This document shows positions 1-6,246 of a stretch of 7,439 bases of DNA, piece after piece. Made by a program: the position numbers and the translations under genes. This stretch comes from Pedobacter sp. UBA1654 (GTDB lineage Bacteria > Bacteroidota > Bacteroidia > Sphingobacteriales > Sphingobacteriaceae): positions 43,848 through 51,286 of the forward strand of contig DCLG01000095.1 in the NCBI GenBank assembly GCA_002320935.1, in the 5' to 3' direction. Below the pieces are notes generated by a model, which was given only the letters and a program-made list of their open reading frames with translations, ran no database searches and was not told where the DNA came from. The first letter of the stretch is position 1. Every line of letters begins with the position of its first letter.

Positions 1-604
1 TGAAATCTGTTTCAAACAGGTAACCGCTACCTACAGCAATACCCAAAGCAACTACTCTTTCGTAAGCTTTACCAGTTGCATCCTGGAAGATCGCATAGCT
101 AGAGTTTAAACCACGGCCTTGTAAGAACATGCGGCGTAGGGAAGTACCTGAGCCTTTCGGTGCCACAAGGAATACATCAACGTCTGCAGGTGGGATAATA
201 CCAGTCTGCTCATTGAAGGTGATACCAAAGCCATGTGAGAAGTATAGTGCTTTACCTGGAGTAAGGTGCTTTTTAACTGTAGGCCACAATTCAATTTGGG
301 CGGCGTCACTCAATAAGTAGCAAATGATGGTTCCGCGCTCCAGCGCTTCTTCAATTTCGAACAGGGTCTCTCCGGGAACAAATCCATCGGAAATTGCTTT
401 ATCCCAGGTTTTTGATTCTTTGCGTTGGCCAACAATAACATTGATGCCATTGTCTTTTTGATTAAGCGCTTGTCCAGGCCCTTGTACGCCATAACCAATG
501 ATTGCTACGGTTTCATTTTTCAGGACTTCCTGTGCTCTTTCCAATGGAAATTCATCACGTGTTACTACATTTTCGTCTTTACCGCCGAAATTTAATACTG
601 CCAT
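1..604 (-). CDS. ilvC: Ketol-acid reductoisomerase, N-terminal part (cut by window edge)
   Basis: IlvC rearranges and reduces 2-acetolactate or 2-aceto-2-hydroxybutyrate to the dihydroxy acids, using NAD(P)H and Mg2+, in the cytoplasm. The frame opens with ATG at 604 and stays open to the window edge, giving 201 residues of a protein usually near 330-350. The Rossmann nucleotide motif GYGVQGPGQA lies at residues 37-46, the cofactor-specificity loop GQRKESKTW at 59-67, LLSD at 97-100, the conserved SHGFG with its histidine at 123-127, and APKGSGTSLR at 148-157. The stretch GSGTSLRRMF...GRGLNSSYA resembles the fungal (Ilv5) and Bacteroidetes form more than the E. coli form. Arg, Ser and Thr in the loop suggest NADPH preference, which is inference. 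It is the last ilv gene visible in the operon, 65 bases after ilvN. Identity is very secure; the C-terminal metal-binding domain lies outside the window. Confidence 0.96.
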   Translation of the reverse strand, partial: MAVLNFGGKDENVVTRDEFPLERAQEVLKNETVAIIGYGVQGPGQALNQKDNGINVIVGQRKESKTWDKAISDGFVPGETLFEIEEALERGTIICYLLSDAAQIELWPTVKKHLTPGKALYFSHGFGITFNEQTGIIPPADVDVFLVAPKGSGTSLRRMFLQGRGLNSSYAIFQDATGKAYERVVALGIAVGSGYLFETDF

Positions 605-669
605 AATTTTGGTTTTATAAGTTTTGGTTAATCTATGTTTTAGTATGTTTAGTTATTTAGATACCACCA

Positions 670-1281
670 CTACATGGTGAATACATCTTTTTTGGTGTCA
701 GCGTGTTCGAGCTCAACAACATCCTGTCCTGGCTCTTCACGTTCAAACTCGCGTAATTTTTTATTGAAGCCCTGGCTGTTTTTGATGATTGCCACTCTGG
801 CACTTCGAACAAATTCAATCAGGCCGTAGGGTTGAAGTACTTCGATGAGTTTGTCGGTTTCTTCACGGTGCCCTGTGGTTTCGAAAACGGTATAATCTTT
901 ACGGATCACGACTGCTCTTGCGCCATTCTCGCGAAGCAAGCGCTCCACGTAAACCTTCTCGGCAATGACGTCGGTCGGCACTTTGTATAGCGCCATTTCC
1001 TGCCAGATAATATCATCATTGGTATTGAAATATACTTTCAATACTTCAACCTGCTTCTCAATTTGCCTGGCAACTTTACGCACCGTATCTGGTGTTTCAT
1101 TAACAACAATGTTAAAGCGGTGGATATGCTGGATCTCGGAAGGCGAAACATTCAAACTTTCGATGTTGATCTTTCTTCTGGAGAAGATTATCGCGATGCG
1201 GTTTAACAAGCCTACCTGATTTTCTGTATAAACCGAGATGGTGTATTCCTGCTTTTTATCTATGAATTCTGCGTCTTTCAT
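670..1281 (-). CDS. ilvN: Acetolactate synthase small (regulatory) subunit
   Basis: The regulatory subunit of acetohydroxyacid synthase binds IlvB, raises its activity and normally confers valine feedback inhibition. From ATG at 1281 it has 203 residues. An N-terminal ACT domain covers about residues 12-85, with the typical ENQVGLLNRIA (20-30) and FSRRKINIESLNV (33-45); N21 and G24 sit where the valine-contacting Asn and Gly lie in characterised homologues. A second domain runs from about 95 to 165 (MALYKV, then ATP-synthase-unrelated alpha/beta sequence typical of IlvN/IlvH C-termini). A charged tail of about 35 residues follows, longer than the roughly 160-residue E. coli IlvH. A TTG at 1287 directly follows the ilvB stop and could add two residues; I prefer the ATG, which leaves a 6-base gap and implies translational coupling to ilvB. 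Confidence 0.95.
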   Translation of the reverse strand: MKDAEFIDKKQEYTISVYTENQVGLLNRIAIIFSRRKINIESLNVSPSEIQHIHRFNIVVNETPDTVRKVARQIEKQVEVLKVYFNTNDDIIWQEMALYKVPTDVIAEKVYVERLLRENGARAVVIRKDYTVFETTGHREETDKLIEVLQPYGLIEFVRSARVAIIKNSQGFNKKLREFEREEPGQDVVELEHADTKKDVFTM

Positions 1282-1287
1282 GTCCAA

Positions 1288-3027
1288 TTATTTAAGTCTG
1301 ATTTCACTTACGCTGCAACCTTGCGGTACCATCGGAAATACGTTAAGTTCTTTTTCTACCATCACCTCCAGTACGAAGGATCCTTTATGTTCAAGCATCT
1401 GTGTTAGTGCCGGGATCAACTCTTCACGTGCAGTAACTTTCTTCCCGGCAATGTAATAGGATTCTGCAAGCTTGATGAAATCCGGACTGGTGATGTCTAC
1501 AAAGGAGTATCGTTTCTCATTGAACAGCTGCTGCCACTGGCGCACCATGCCTAAAAACTGGTTGTTTAGGATCATGATCTTCACATCGACACCACTTTGC
1601 ATGATGGTGCCAAGTTCCTGTAAGGTCATCTGGAAACCGCCGTCGCCAATTACAGCAACTACCGTGCGATCTGGTCTGCCGAACTTAGCACCGATTGCCG
1701 CTGGAAGGCCAAAGCCCATGGTACCCAATCCACCGCTGGTAACGTTGCTGCGGGTGTGGTTCAGTTTTGCGTAGCGGCAGGCAACCATCTGGTGCTGACC
1801 AACATCACTTACAATGATGGCTTCACCATTGGTAAGCTGATTCAGCTGGTGGATCACTTCACCCATGGTCAGTTCTCCGCTTTCTGGCTCCAGTTCTTTT
1901 TGTATCAACTGCTCCTGTTCAATCTTTTCAAATACCTTGAACTCAGCGAGCCAATCGGTATGTGTACGTTCTTCAATAAGCGCAGTCAATAATGGAAGTG
2001 TGTCTTTACAGTCTCCCCAAACCGGAACATCTGCTTTCACGTTCTTATCGATCTCTGCCGGATCGATGTCCAGGTGTACAACCTTAGCCTGAGTAGCATA
2101 TTTATCTAATCTGCCTGTTACGCGATCGTCAAAGCGCATTCCGATGGCAATCAGCACATCGCAGGAATTGGTCTGCACGTTAGGTCCATAGTTGCCATGC
2201 ATACCCAGCATACCCACATTTTGCGGGTGATCGGAAGGAATTGCACCGGCACCTAAAATGGTCCATGCAGCAGGGATACCACTCTTTTCTACAAAGGCCT
2301 GGAATTCTTTTTCAGCACTGCCCAGTAGTACACCCTGTCCAAAAAGGATGAAAGGCTTTTTTGCTGCATTGATCATTGCTGCCGCTTGTTCAATATATTC
2401 CATTCGAACATTTGGCTTTGGACGATAGCTCCGGATGTGATTACAAGGGGTATAACCTTCGTAGGCGATCTTCTGAATCTGCGCATCTTTGGTAATGTCG
2501 ATCAATACAGGTCCCGGGCGGCCGCTTTTAGCAATGTAAAAAGCTTTTGCCAGTACCGCAGGGATCTCGTTTGCATCGGTCACCTGATAATTCCATTTGG
2601 TTACTGGTGTGGTGATGTTGATTACATCTGTTTCCTGGAAGGCATCGGTACCAAGCAGGTGACTGAATACCTGACCAGTGATACACACCAATGGTGTACT
2701 ATCAATTTGTGCATCAGCCAGACCAGTTACCAGGTTGGTTGCGCCTGGGCCGCTTGTGGCGAATACCACTCCAACTCTACCTGATGTTCTCGCGAAACCC
2801 TGCGCAGCATGTGTTGCACCCTGCTCATGGCGCACCAGGATATGCTGAAGTCGCTCTTTGAAGTCATATAAGGCGTCATAAATTGGCATGATTGCTCCAC
2901 CTGGATAACCAAAGACCACTTCGGTTCCTTCAGTAATTAATCCCTCCAATAATGCCACAGAGCCGCTCACTGTCTTAAGTTCTTTCGGCGCTGCCGGGCT
3001 GATTGTTTCTTCAATTGATAATTCCAT
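1288..3027 (-). CDS. ilvB: Acetolactate synthase large (catalytic) subunit
   Basis: This ThDP- and FAD-dependent enzyme condenses two pyruvates to 2-acetolactate, or pyruvate plus 2-oxobutyrate to 2-aceto-2-hydroxybutyrate, the first common step of valine/leucine and isoleucine synthesis. With the ATG at 3027 it has 579 residues, a normal length. The N-terminal ThDP domain holds VFGYPGGAIMPIYDAL (38-53) and RHEQGATHAAQG with catalytic Glu68. The central FAD domain carries GMRFDDRVTG (296-305). The C-terminal ThDP domain has GDG at 461-463 and NN at 488-489, the GDG-x(24)-NN ThDP/Mg2+ motif. The frame stays open back to 3090, but that stretch overlaps the end of ilvD and is low-complexity ([13 protein letters not shown]), so I place the start at MELSIEET, 22 bases after the ilvD stop, preceded by AAGAAG. 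It ends 6 bases before ilvN, its partner subunit. Confidence 0.97.
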   Translation of the reverse strand: MELSIEETISPAAPKELKTVSGSVALLEGLITEGTEVVFGYPGGAIMPIYDALYDFKERLQHILVRHEQGATHAAQGFARTSGRVGVVFATSGPGATNLVTGLADAQIDSTPLVCITGQVFSHLLGTDAFQETDVINITTPVTKWNYQVTDANEIPAVLAKAFYIAKSGRPGPVLIDITKDAQIQKIAYEGYTPCNHIRSYRPKPNVRMEYIEQAAAMINAAKKPFILFGQGVLLGSAEKEFQAFVEKSGIPAAWTILGAGAIPSDHPQNVGMLGMHGNYGPNVQTNSCDVLIAIGMRFDDRVTGRLDKYATQAKVVHLDIDPAEIDKNVKADVPVWGDCKDTLPLLTALIEERTHTDWLAEFKVFEKIEQEQLIQKELEPESGELTMGEVIHQLNQLTNGEAIIVSDVGQHQMVACRYAKLNHTRSNVTSGGLGTMGFGLPAAIGAKFGRPDRTVVAVIGDGGFQMTLQELGTIMQSGVDVKIMILNNQFLGMVRQWQQLFNEKRYSFVDITSPDFIKLAESYYIAGKKVTAREELIPALTQMLEHKGSFVLEVMVEKELNVFPMVPQGCSVSEIRLK

Positions 3028-3049
3028 CTTCTTAGGTATTATGTGCAGA

Positions 3050-4747
3050 TTAATCGGTATAGGCATCGGTAACGCAGCCTTCACTGGCATTGCTTACCTG
3101 TTTCAAATATTTATAAAGTACACCGCCTTTTACTGGTGGTGGTAACTGCTTCCAGTTTGCACGGCGTGCCGCAAGTTCTTCATCTGAGATCAGGACGTCG
3201 ATGGTGTTGTTCACCGCATCAATCCGGATGATGTCATTGTCTTGTACAAGTCCGATGTTGCCCCCGGACCAGGCTTCTGGCGTGATGTGACCTACCACAA
3301 ATCCGTGGGTTCCACCGGAGAAACGGCCGTCAGTGATCAGCGCGACAGATTTCCCCAATCCGGCACCGATAATGGCAGAGGTTGGTTTAAGCATTTCAGG
3401 CATCCCAGGTGCGCCTTTCGGACCTACCTGACGGATTACGACCACATCACCCTGGTGAACCCTGCCGCTTGAAATACCTTCTATCAGCTGTTTCTCGCCG
3501 TCAAATACCCTGGCTGGCCCTTCAAACCGTTCACCTTCTTTACCACTGATTTTGGCAACAGCACCTAATTGTGCCAGATTGCCATAAAGCATTTGCAGGT
3601 GGCCGGTTGCTTTGATCGGATTCTCGATAGGTAAAATCACCTTCTGCTGTTCAAAATCAAGTTCAACAGCATCAGCTACGTTTTCGGCTAATGTTTTTCC
3701 GGTTACGGTCAGGCAATCTCCATGGATCAAGCCCACCTTTAATAAGTACTTTAACACTGCTGGTATACCACCAATGGTATGTACATCTTCCATCAAATAC
3801 TGACCACTAGGTTTTAAGTCTGCCAGTACCGGAGTATTGTCGCTGATGTGTTGAAAGTCTTTTAGTTCCAGGTTCAGTCCAACTGATTTTGACATTGCAA
3901 TCAGGTGTAGTACAGCATTTGTACTTCCGCCAAGAACCATCACCGTTACAATCGCATTGTGAAATGCTTTCTCCGTCATGATATCTGATGGGAGGATATT
4001 TTTTTCAAGCAGTACTTTAATCGCTTCACCGGCGCTTAAACATTCTGCTTTTTTCTCTTCGCTAAGTGCAGGATAGGAGGAGCTGTAAGGCAAGCTCATA
4101 CCCAATGCCTCGATTGCCGAAGCCATGGTGTTTGCCGTGTACATACCGCCGCATGCGCCTGCACCCGGACAGGTATGCCTGATGATCCCCTGATAATCTT
4201 CTTCTGAAATCTTTCCCGCAATTTTTTCACCCAATGCTTCGAAAGCGGAAACCATATTTAGTGATTTTCCTTTATAGTTCCCCGAGTGAATACTTCCACC
4301 ATAAACCATGATCGAAGGACGGTTCAAACGCCCCATTGCCATGATAGATCCTGGCATATTCTTGTCGCAACCAGGTAAAGCAATCACCGCATCGTAATAC
4401 TGCCCGCCACAAATGGTCTCTATCGAGTCTGCAATTACGTCCCTGGAGATGAGAGAGTAACGCATGCCGTCTGTGCCGTTAGACATTCCGTCACTCACCC
4501 CAATGGTGTTGAAGGTTAAGCCTACCATATCATTTTTCCAGACACCTTCTTTAACAAGCTTTGCTAAGTCATTAAGGTGCATGTTGCAGGTGTTGCCATC
4601 ATAGCCCATACTCGCTATGCCCACCTGTGCTTTCTGCATATCTGCAGTAGTAAGACCAATTCCATAAAGCATGGCTTGTGCGCCAGCCTGGGTTGGATCT
4701 TGTGTGAAGGTTTTACTGTATCGGTTTAGTTCTAAAGTGTCTGACAT
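3050..4747 (-). CDS. ilvD: Dihydroxy-acid dehydratase
   Basis: IlvD dehydrates 2,3-dihydroxy-isovalerate and 2,3-dihydroxy-3-methylvalerate to the corresponding 2-oxo acids, using an iron-sulfur cluster and Mg2+. It has 565 residues from ATG at 4747, the usual IlvD/Edd family length. Three cysteines sit in the expected contexts for cluster ligation: C54 in GNTCNMHL, C127 in the signature GCDKNMPGS, and C199 in [20 protein letters not shown]. The second family signature is represented near the C-terminus by [27 protein letters not shown] sequence (aligned over plus-strand 3260-3350), with the Ser of RFSGG as the expected catalytic base. The three-cysteine arrangement suggests a [2Fe-2S] enzyme; this is inference. 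It starts 21 bases after the ilvE stop and ends 22 bases before ilvB. The assignment to IlvD rather than a sugar-acid dehydratase is supported by the operon. Confidence 0.97.
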   Translation of the reverse strand: MSDTLELNRYSKTFTQDPTQAGAQAMLYGIGLTTADMQKAQVGIASMGYDGNTCNMHLNDLAKLVKEGVWKNDMVGLTFNTIGVSDGMSNGTDGMRYSLISRDVIADSIETICGGQYYDAVIALPGCDKNMPGSIMAMGRLNRPSIMVYGGSIHSGNYKGKSLNMVSAFEALGEKIAGKISEEDYQGIIRHTCPGAGACGGMYTANTMASAIEALGMSLPYSSSYPALSEEKKAECLSAGEAIKVLLEKNILPSDIMTEKAFHNAIVTVMVLGGSTNAVLHLIAMSKSVGLNLELKDFQHISDNTPVLADLKPSGQYLMEDVHTIGGIPAVLKYLLKVGLIHGDCLTVTGKTLAENVADAVELDFEQQKVILPIENPIKATGHLQMLYGNLAQLGAVAKISGKEGERFEGPARVFDGEKQLIEGISSGRVHQGDVVVIRQVGPKGAPGMPEMLKPTSAIIGAGLGKSVALITDGRFSGGTHGFVVGHITPEAWSGGNIGLVQDNDIIRIDAVNNTIDVLISDEELAARRANWKQLPPPVKGGVLYKYLKQVSNASEGCVTDAYTD

Positions 4748-4768
4748 GTTGTGGTTCGGTATGATCTC

Positions 4769-5659
4769 TTATATAAAAACTTCGTAATTCTGCTTTTCTA
4801 ATACCAGGCTTTTGTAGGTACGCTGTAAGGTTGAACCCAGGCTATCTGACCATTTCAGCGGGAAGGTGGTCTCATCAATTGACTTCATGCCGATGATTTC
4901 TGCTGCCGTTCCGCACAGAAAGGCACTGTCTGCCTGTTTAAGATCTCTGGCAGTGATTTGCTTCTCAATGTATTCGATATCAAGGCTTTTACATAGCTGG
5001 ATTACAGTTTCACGCGTAATCCCAGGTAAGATATGTCCCAAAGACGGCGTGTATAGTTTACCTGATTTTTCGATGAAGATATTCGCGCCGGGTGCTTCTG
5101 CTACAAATTCATTCTGGTCCAGTAACAAGGCTTCATCGTAACCGCGGCCTTTGGCTTCCGTTGTTGCCAGGATGGAGTTAACATAATGTCCGCTTACTTT
5201 TGCTTCCATTGGGGTTGACTTGGGATTTGGCCGCTGATAAGAAGAAATGCAAACCCTAACCTGCTTGTCACCAAGGTATGCACCCCATTCCCAGGCGCAG
5301 ATCATAATGTTTACACTTGCTGGCTCAGAAAGCGTCATGTTTGGGCTGCAATACACTAAAGGACGGATGTACGCGTCCTTTAGGTTATTCAACTCCAGTA
5401 ACTTGTAGGTTTGTCTTACCAGGTCGTCAACATTCCATTCAAATGGAATATGTACCAATTCACAGGAACGCTTTAGGCGTTCGTAGTGGCGTTTGGCTTT
5501 GAAAATCCTGGTGCCATTATGGGTGTTGTATGCACGGATTCCTTCGAATACGGCATAGCCATAATGTAAGGACTGACTGTAAAGGTCAGTGCTGGCATCC
5601 TTTGCGGGAACAAACTCGCCGTTTAAGTAAAGCTGGGTAGATGAATTGTAGTATTGCAT
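4769..5659 (-). CDS. ilvE: Branched-chain amino acid aminotransferase
   Basis: This PLP fold-type IV transaminase moves an amino group between glutamate and the 2-oxo acids of valine, leucine and isoleucine, the last step of all three pathways. It has 296 residues from ATG at 5659, close to the E. coli IlvE length of about 309. Family marks include LYLNGEFVPAKDA at the N-terminus, YAVFEGIRAY (35-44), AYIRPL with Arg99, MEAKVSGHYVNS with the probable PLP-binding Lys154, NEFVAEAPGANIF (183-195, Glu188), LPGITRETVI (211-220) and LCGTAAEI (248-255). It is the first enzyme gene of the operon, 33 bases after the T-run of the leader terminator, so its transcription would depend on read-through of that terminator. 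D-amino acid aminotransferase or aminodeoxychorismate lyase share the fold, but the EGIRAY motif and the ilv context favour IlvE. Confidence 0.96.
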   Translation of the reverse strand: MQYYNSSTQLYLNGEFVPAKDASTDLYSQSLHYGYAVFEGIRAYNTHNGTRIFKAKRHYERLKRSCELVHIPFEWNVDDLVRQTYKLLELNNLKDAYIRPLVYCSPNMTLSEPASVNIMICAWEWGAYLGDKQVRVCISSYQRPNPKSTPMEAKVSGHYVNSILATTEAKGRGYDEALLLDQNEFVAEAPGANIFIEKSGKLYTPSLGHILPGITRETVIQLCKSLDIEYIEKQITARDLKQADSAFLCGTAAEIIGMKSIDETTFPLKWSDSLGSTLQRTYKSLVLEKQNYEVFI

Positions 5660-5692
5660 GGTCTAGGTTGGGATTTCAAAAAGCTGGTTATT

Positions 5693-5720
5693 AAAAAAGC
5701 GCCTCTTTGCTGGGGCGCTT
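5693..5720 (-). terminator. Intrinsic terminator in the ilv leader (attenuator)
   Basis: Read on the minus strand, AAGCGCC (5720-5714) can pair with GGCGCTT (5703-5697) in a perfect 7-bp stem around a 10-base loop. The run of six T covers 5698-5693, its first two bases closing the stem. It lies between the leader peptide stop (5748) and the ilvE start (5659), inside what should be one transcription unit, so it would stop the operon's own transcript rather than end a gene. Its 5' arm is also the target of a competing upstream pairing, as expected of an attenuator. Confidence 0.85.
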
Positions 5721-5757
5721 GTAAATATTCTGGGTTTAAATTCTCGTTTACAGCGCC
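5714..5757 (-). promoter_or_regulatory. Predicted antiterminator stem competing with the leader terminator
   Basis: In the minus-strand RNA, GGCGCUGUAAA (5757-5747) can pair with UUUACAAGCGCC (5725-5714): 6 bp, a single bulged A at 5720, then 5 bp, with a 21-base loop. The right arm uses the 5' arm of the terminator, so the two structures exclude each other. The left arm spans the last leader codons and includes the stop codon UAA at 5750-5748. A ribosome at that stop would mask it and let the terminator form; one stalled earlier would leave it free. The pairing is seen by eye; folding energies were not computed. Confidence 0.75.
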
Positions 5758-5831
5758 TTGTTCTTCTGAATGATCAGGAGAAGAATATTGTTAATCAGGT
5801 TGTTGACGTTGTTGAGAATTGTTGTGTTCAT
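5748..5831 (-). CDS. Leader peptide of the ilv operon attenuator
   Basis: A 27-codon frame runs from ATG at 5831 to TAA at 5748. Twelve of its residues are Ile, Leu or Val: I5, L6, V9, L12, I13, then the uninterrupted I16-L-L-L-I-I21, and the final L27. Eight more are Asn, often paired (NN at 7-8, 10-11, 14-15), giving the pattern NNVNNLINNILLLII. It ends QKNKAL. Such a peptide has no obvious function as a protein; as in E. coli ilvL/leuL, its translation would sense charged Ile, Leu and Val tRNAs. It sits between the putative promoter and the terminator ahead of ilvE, and its last codons form one arm of the antiterminator. No clear Shine-Dalgarno is seen (weak AAGAGA about 18 bases upstream), normal for Bacteroidetes. 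It could be called ilvL, but no established name is known to me for this lineage. Confidence 0.85.
   Translation of the reverse strand: MNTTILNNVNNLINNILLLIIQKNKAL
5761..5785 (-). promoter_or_regulatory. Hairpin over the Ile/Leu codon run of the leader (possible pause site)
   Basis: In the minus-strand RNA, UUCUUCU (5785-5779) and AGAAGAA (5767-5761) are perfectly complementary, giving a 7-bp stem with an 11-base loop. The stem covers the I16-I21 codons and ends just before the antiterminator arm, with which it does not overlap. By analogy with the first hairpin of trp and his leaders it could pause RNA polymerase until a ribosome loads; that role is inference. The stem is A/U-rich and may be only moderately stable. 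Confidence 0.45.
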
Positions 5832-5862
5832 ATCGTTTTTACTATCTCTTGTTTCTTGAAAT

Positions 5863-5893
5863 ACAATTTAGATTTTGAGGAACGCAAAGGCAA
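5863..5893 (-). promoter_or_regulatory. Candidate promoter of the ilv leader/operon
   Basis: On the minus strand TTG (5893-5891) is followed after 20 bases by TAAATTGT (5870-5863). This approximates the Bacteroidetes arrangement TTG, N17-23, TANNTTTG, though the last two positions of the -7 box do not fit. Read as a general bacterial promoter it is TTGCCT, 17 bases, TAAATT. It would start RNA near 5856, about 25 bases before the leader ATG. Other TTTG boxes nearby (around 5885-5888 and 5897-5901 in the complement) make the exact site uncertain. Confidence 0.35.
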
Positions 5894-6191
5894 TAGCAAA
5901 TGAAAATAAATTGAAAAAAAATTTATGACTTCATAATGCTTTCAAAACAGAATAAAAAATGGTAAGGATTGGTTTTTTGATACAAATCGCTACTGTGACT
6001 ATACCAAAAGTGTTTTCGGTATTCGGTCTACATGCTATGCGTGCATTGTAAAAAACTCGAAATTCTGCGTGAAATGCTGGTGAGTCTAAAAAAATGTGTC
6101 AAAATCAGGTAGAAATTTCGCGTATAAACCAGCATGGTTTTAGAGGAACTCGGTCTGTCATTTGCTGACGTGGAGTTCGGGAGAAAAGTGC
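5894..6191. other. Intergenic stretch with no convincing gene
   Basis: About 300 A/T-rich bases separate the atpDC terminator from the ilv promoter. I see only very short frames (26 codons on plus at 6032-6112; 35 codons on minus at 6028-6135) with no recognisable content. The stretch holds an 8-bp inverted repeat (ATGCTGGT at 6074-6081 with ACCAGCAT at 6128-6135) and a two-part stem at 6146-6178 (GAACTC/GAGTTC outside, GTCA/TGAC inside). On the plus strand TTGATA (5977-5982), 17 bases, TATACC (6000-6005) looks like a generic -35/-10 pair. A small plus-strand RNA ending at the bidirectional hairpin at 6195-6223 is possible but unproven. Confidence 0.5.
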
Positions 6192-6223
6192 AAAAAAAAT
6201 CCCCCGAATTACGGGGGATTTTT
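6192..6223 (-). terminator. Strong rho-independent terminator after atpDC (potentially bidirectional)
   Basis: AAAAATCCCCCG (6195-6206) and CGGGGGATTTTT (6212-6223) form a perfect 12-bp stem with loop AATTA. On the minus strand the hairpin is followed by a T-run totalling eight bases (6199-6192) and lies 23 bases after the atpC stop, so it ends the atp unit. On the plus strand the right arm ends in five T, so it could also stop transcripts from the opposite direction. Confidence 0.93.
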
Positions 6224-6246
6224 AAACCTAGGGGTGGATCGATTAC

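Noticed and set aside
1282..1287. TTG start of ilvN directly after the ilvB TAA
   Set aside because: Possible, but an ATG two codons later gives the same protein with a preferred start codon; the difference is two residues.
2386..2784. 132-codon plus-strand frame inside ilvB
   Set aside because: It is antisense to the central part of a clearly intact ilvB and its translation shows no recognisable domain; it is a shadow of the coding sequence.
3028..3090. Upstream extension of the ilvB frame (start at MPVKAALP)
   Set aside because: It overlaps the last codons of ilvD, has low-complexity content unlike AHAS N-termini, and a normal start (MELSIEET) lies just after the ilvD stop.
5660..5860. 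T-box or other amino-acid riboswitch as the ilv leader mechanism
   Set aside because: No T-box consensus (UGGNACCGCG-like) or extended specifier stem is visible, whereas a leader peptide with control codons explains the region.
6032..6112. 26-codon plus-strand frame with a CVHC motif (MLCVHCKKLEILREML...)
   Set aside because: Too short to judge, no ribosome binding or conservation evidence; a Cys pair can occur by chance.
6059..6123. Imperfect direct repeat (GAAATTCTGCGT at 6059-6070, GAAATTTCGCGT at 6112-6123)
   Set aside because: Two mismatches in twelve bases within A/T-rich DNA and only two copies; likely chance and not tied to any element.
6028..6135. 35-codon minus-strand frame between atpC and ilv
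   Set aside because: Lies beyond the strong atpDC terminator, composition is not protein-like and nothing recognisable is present.
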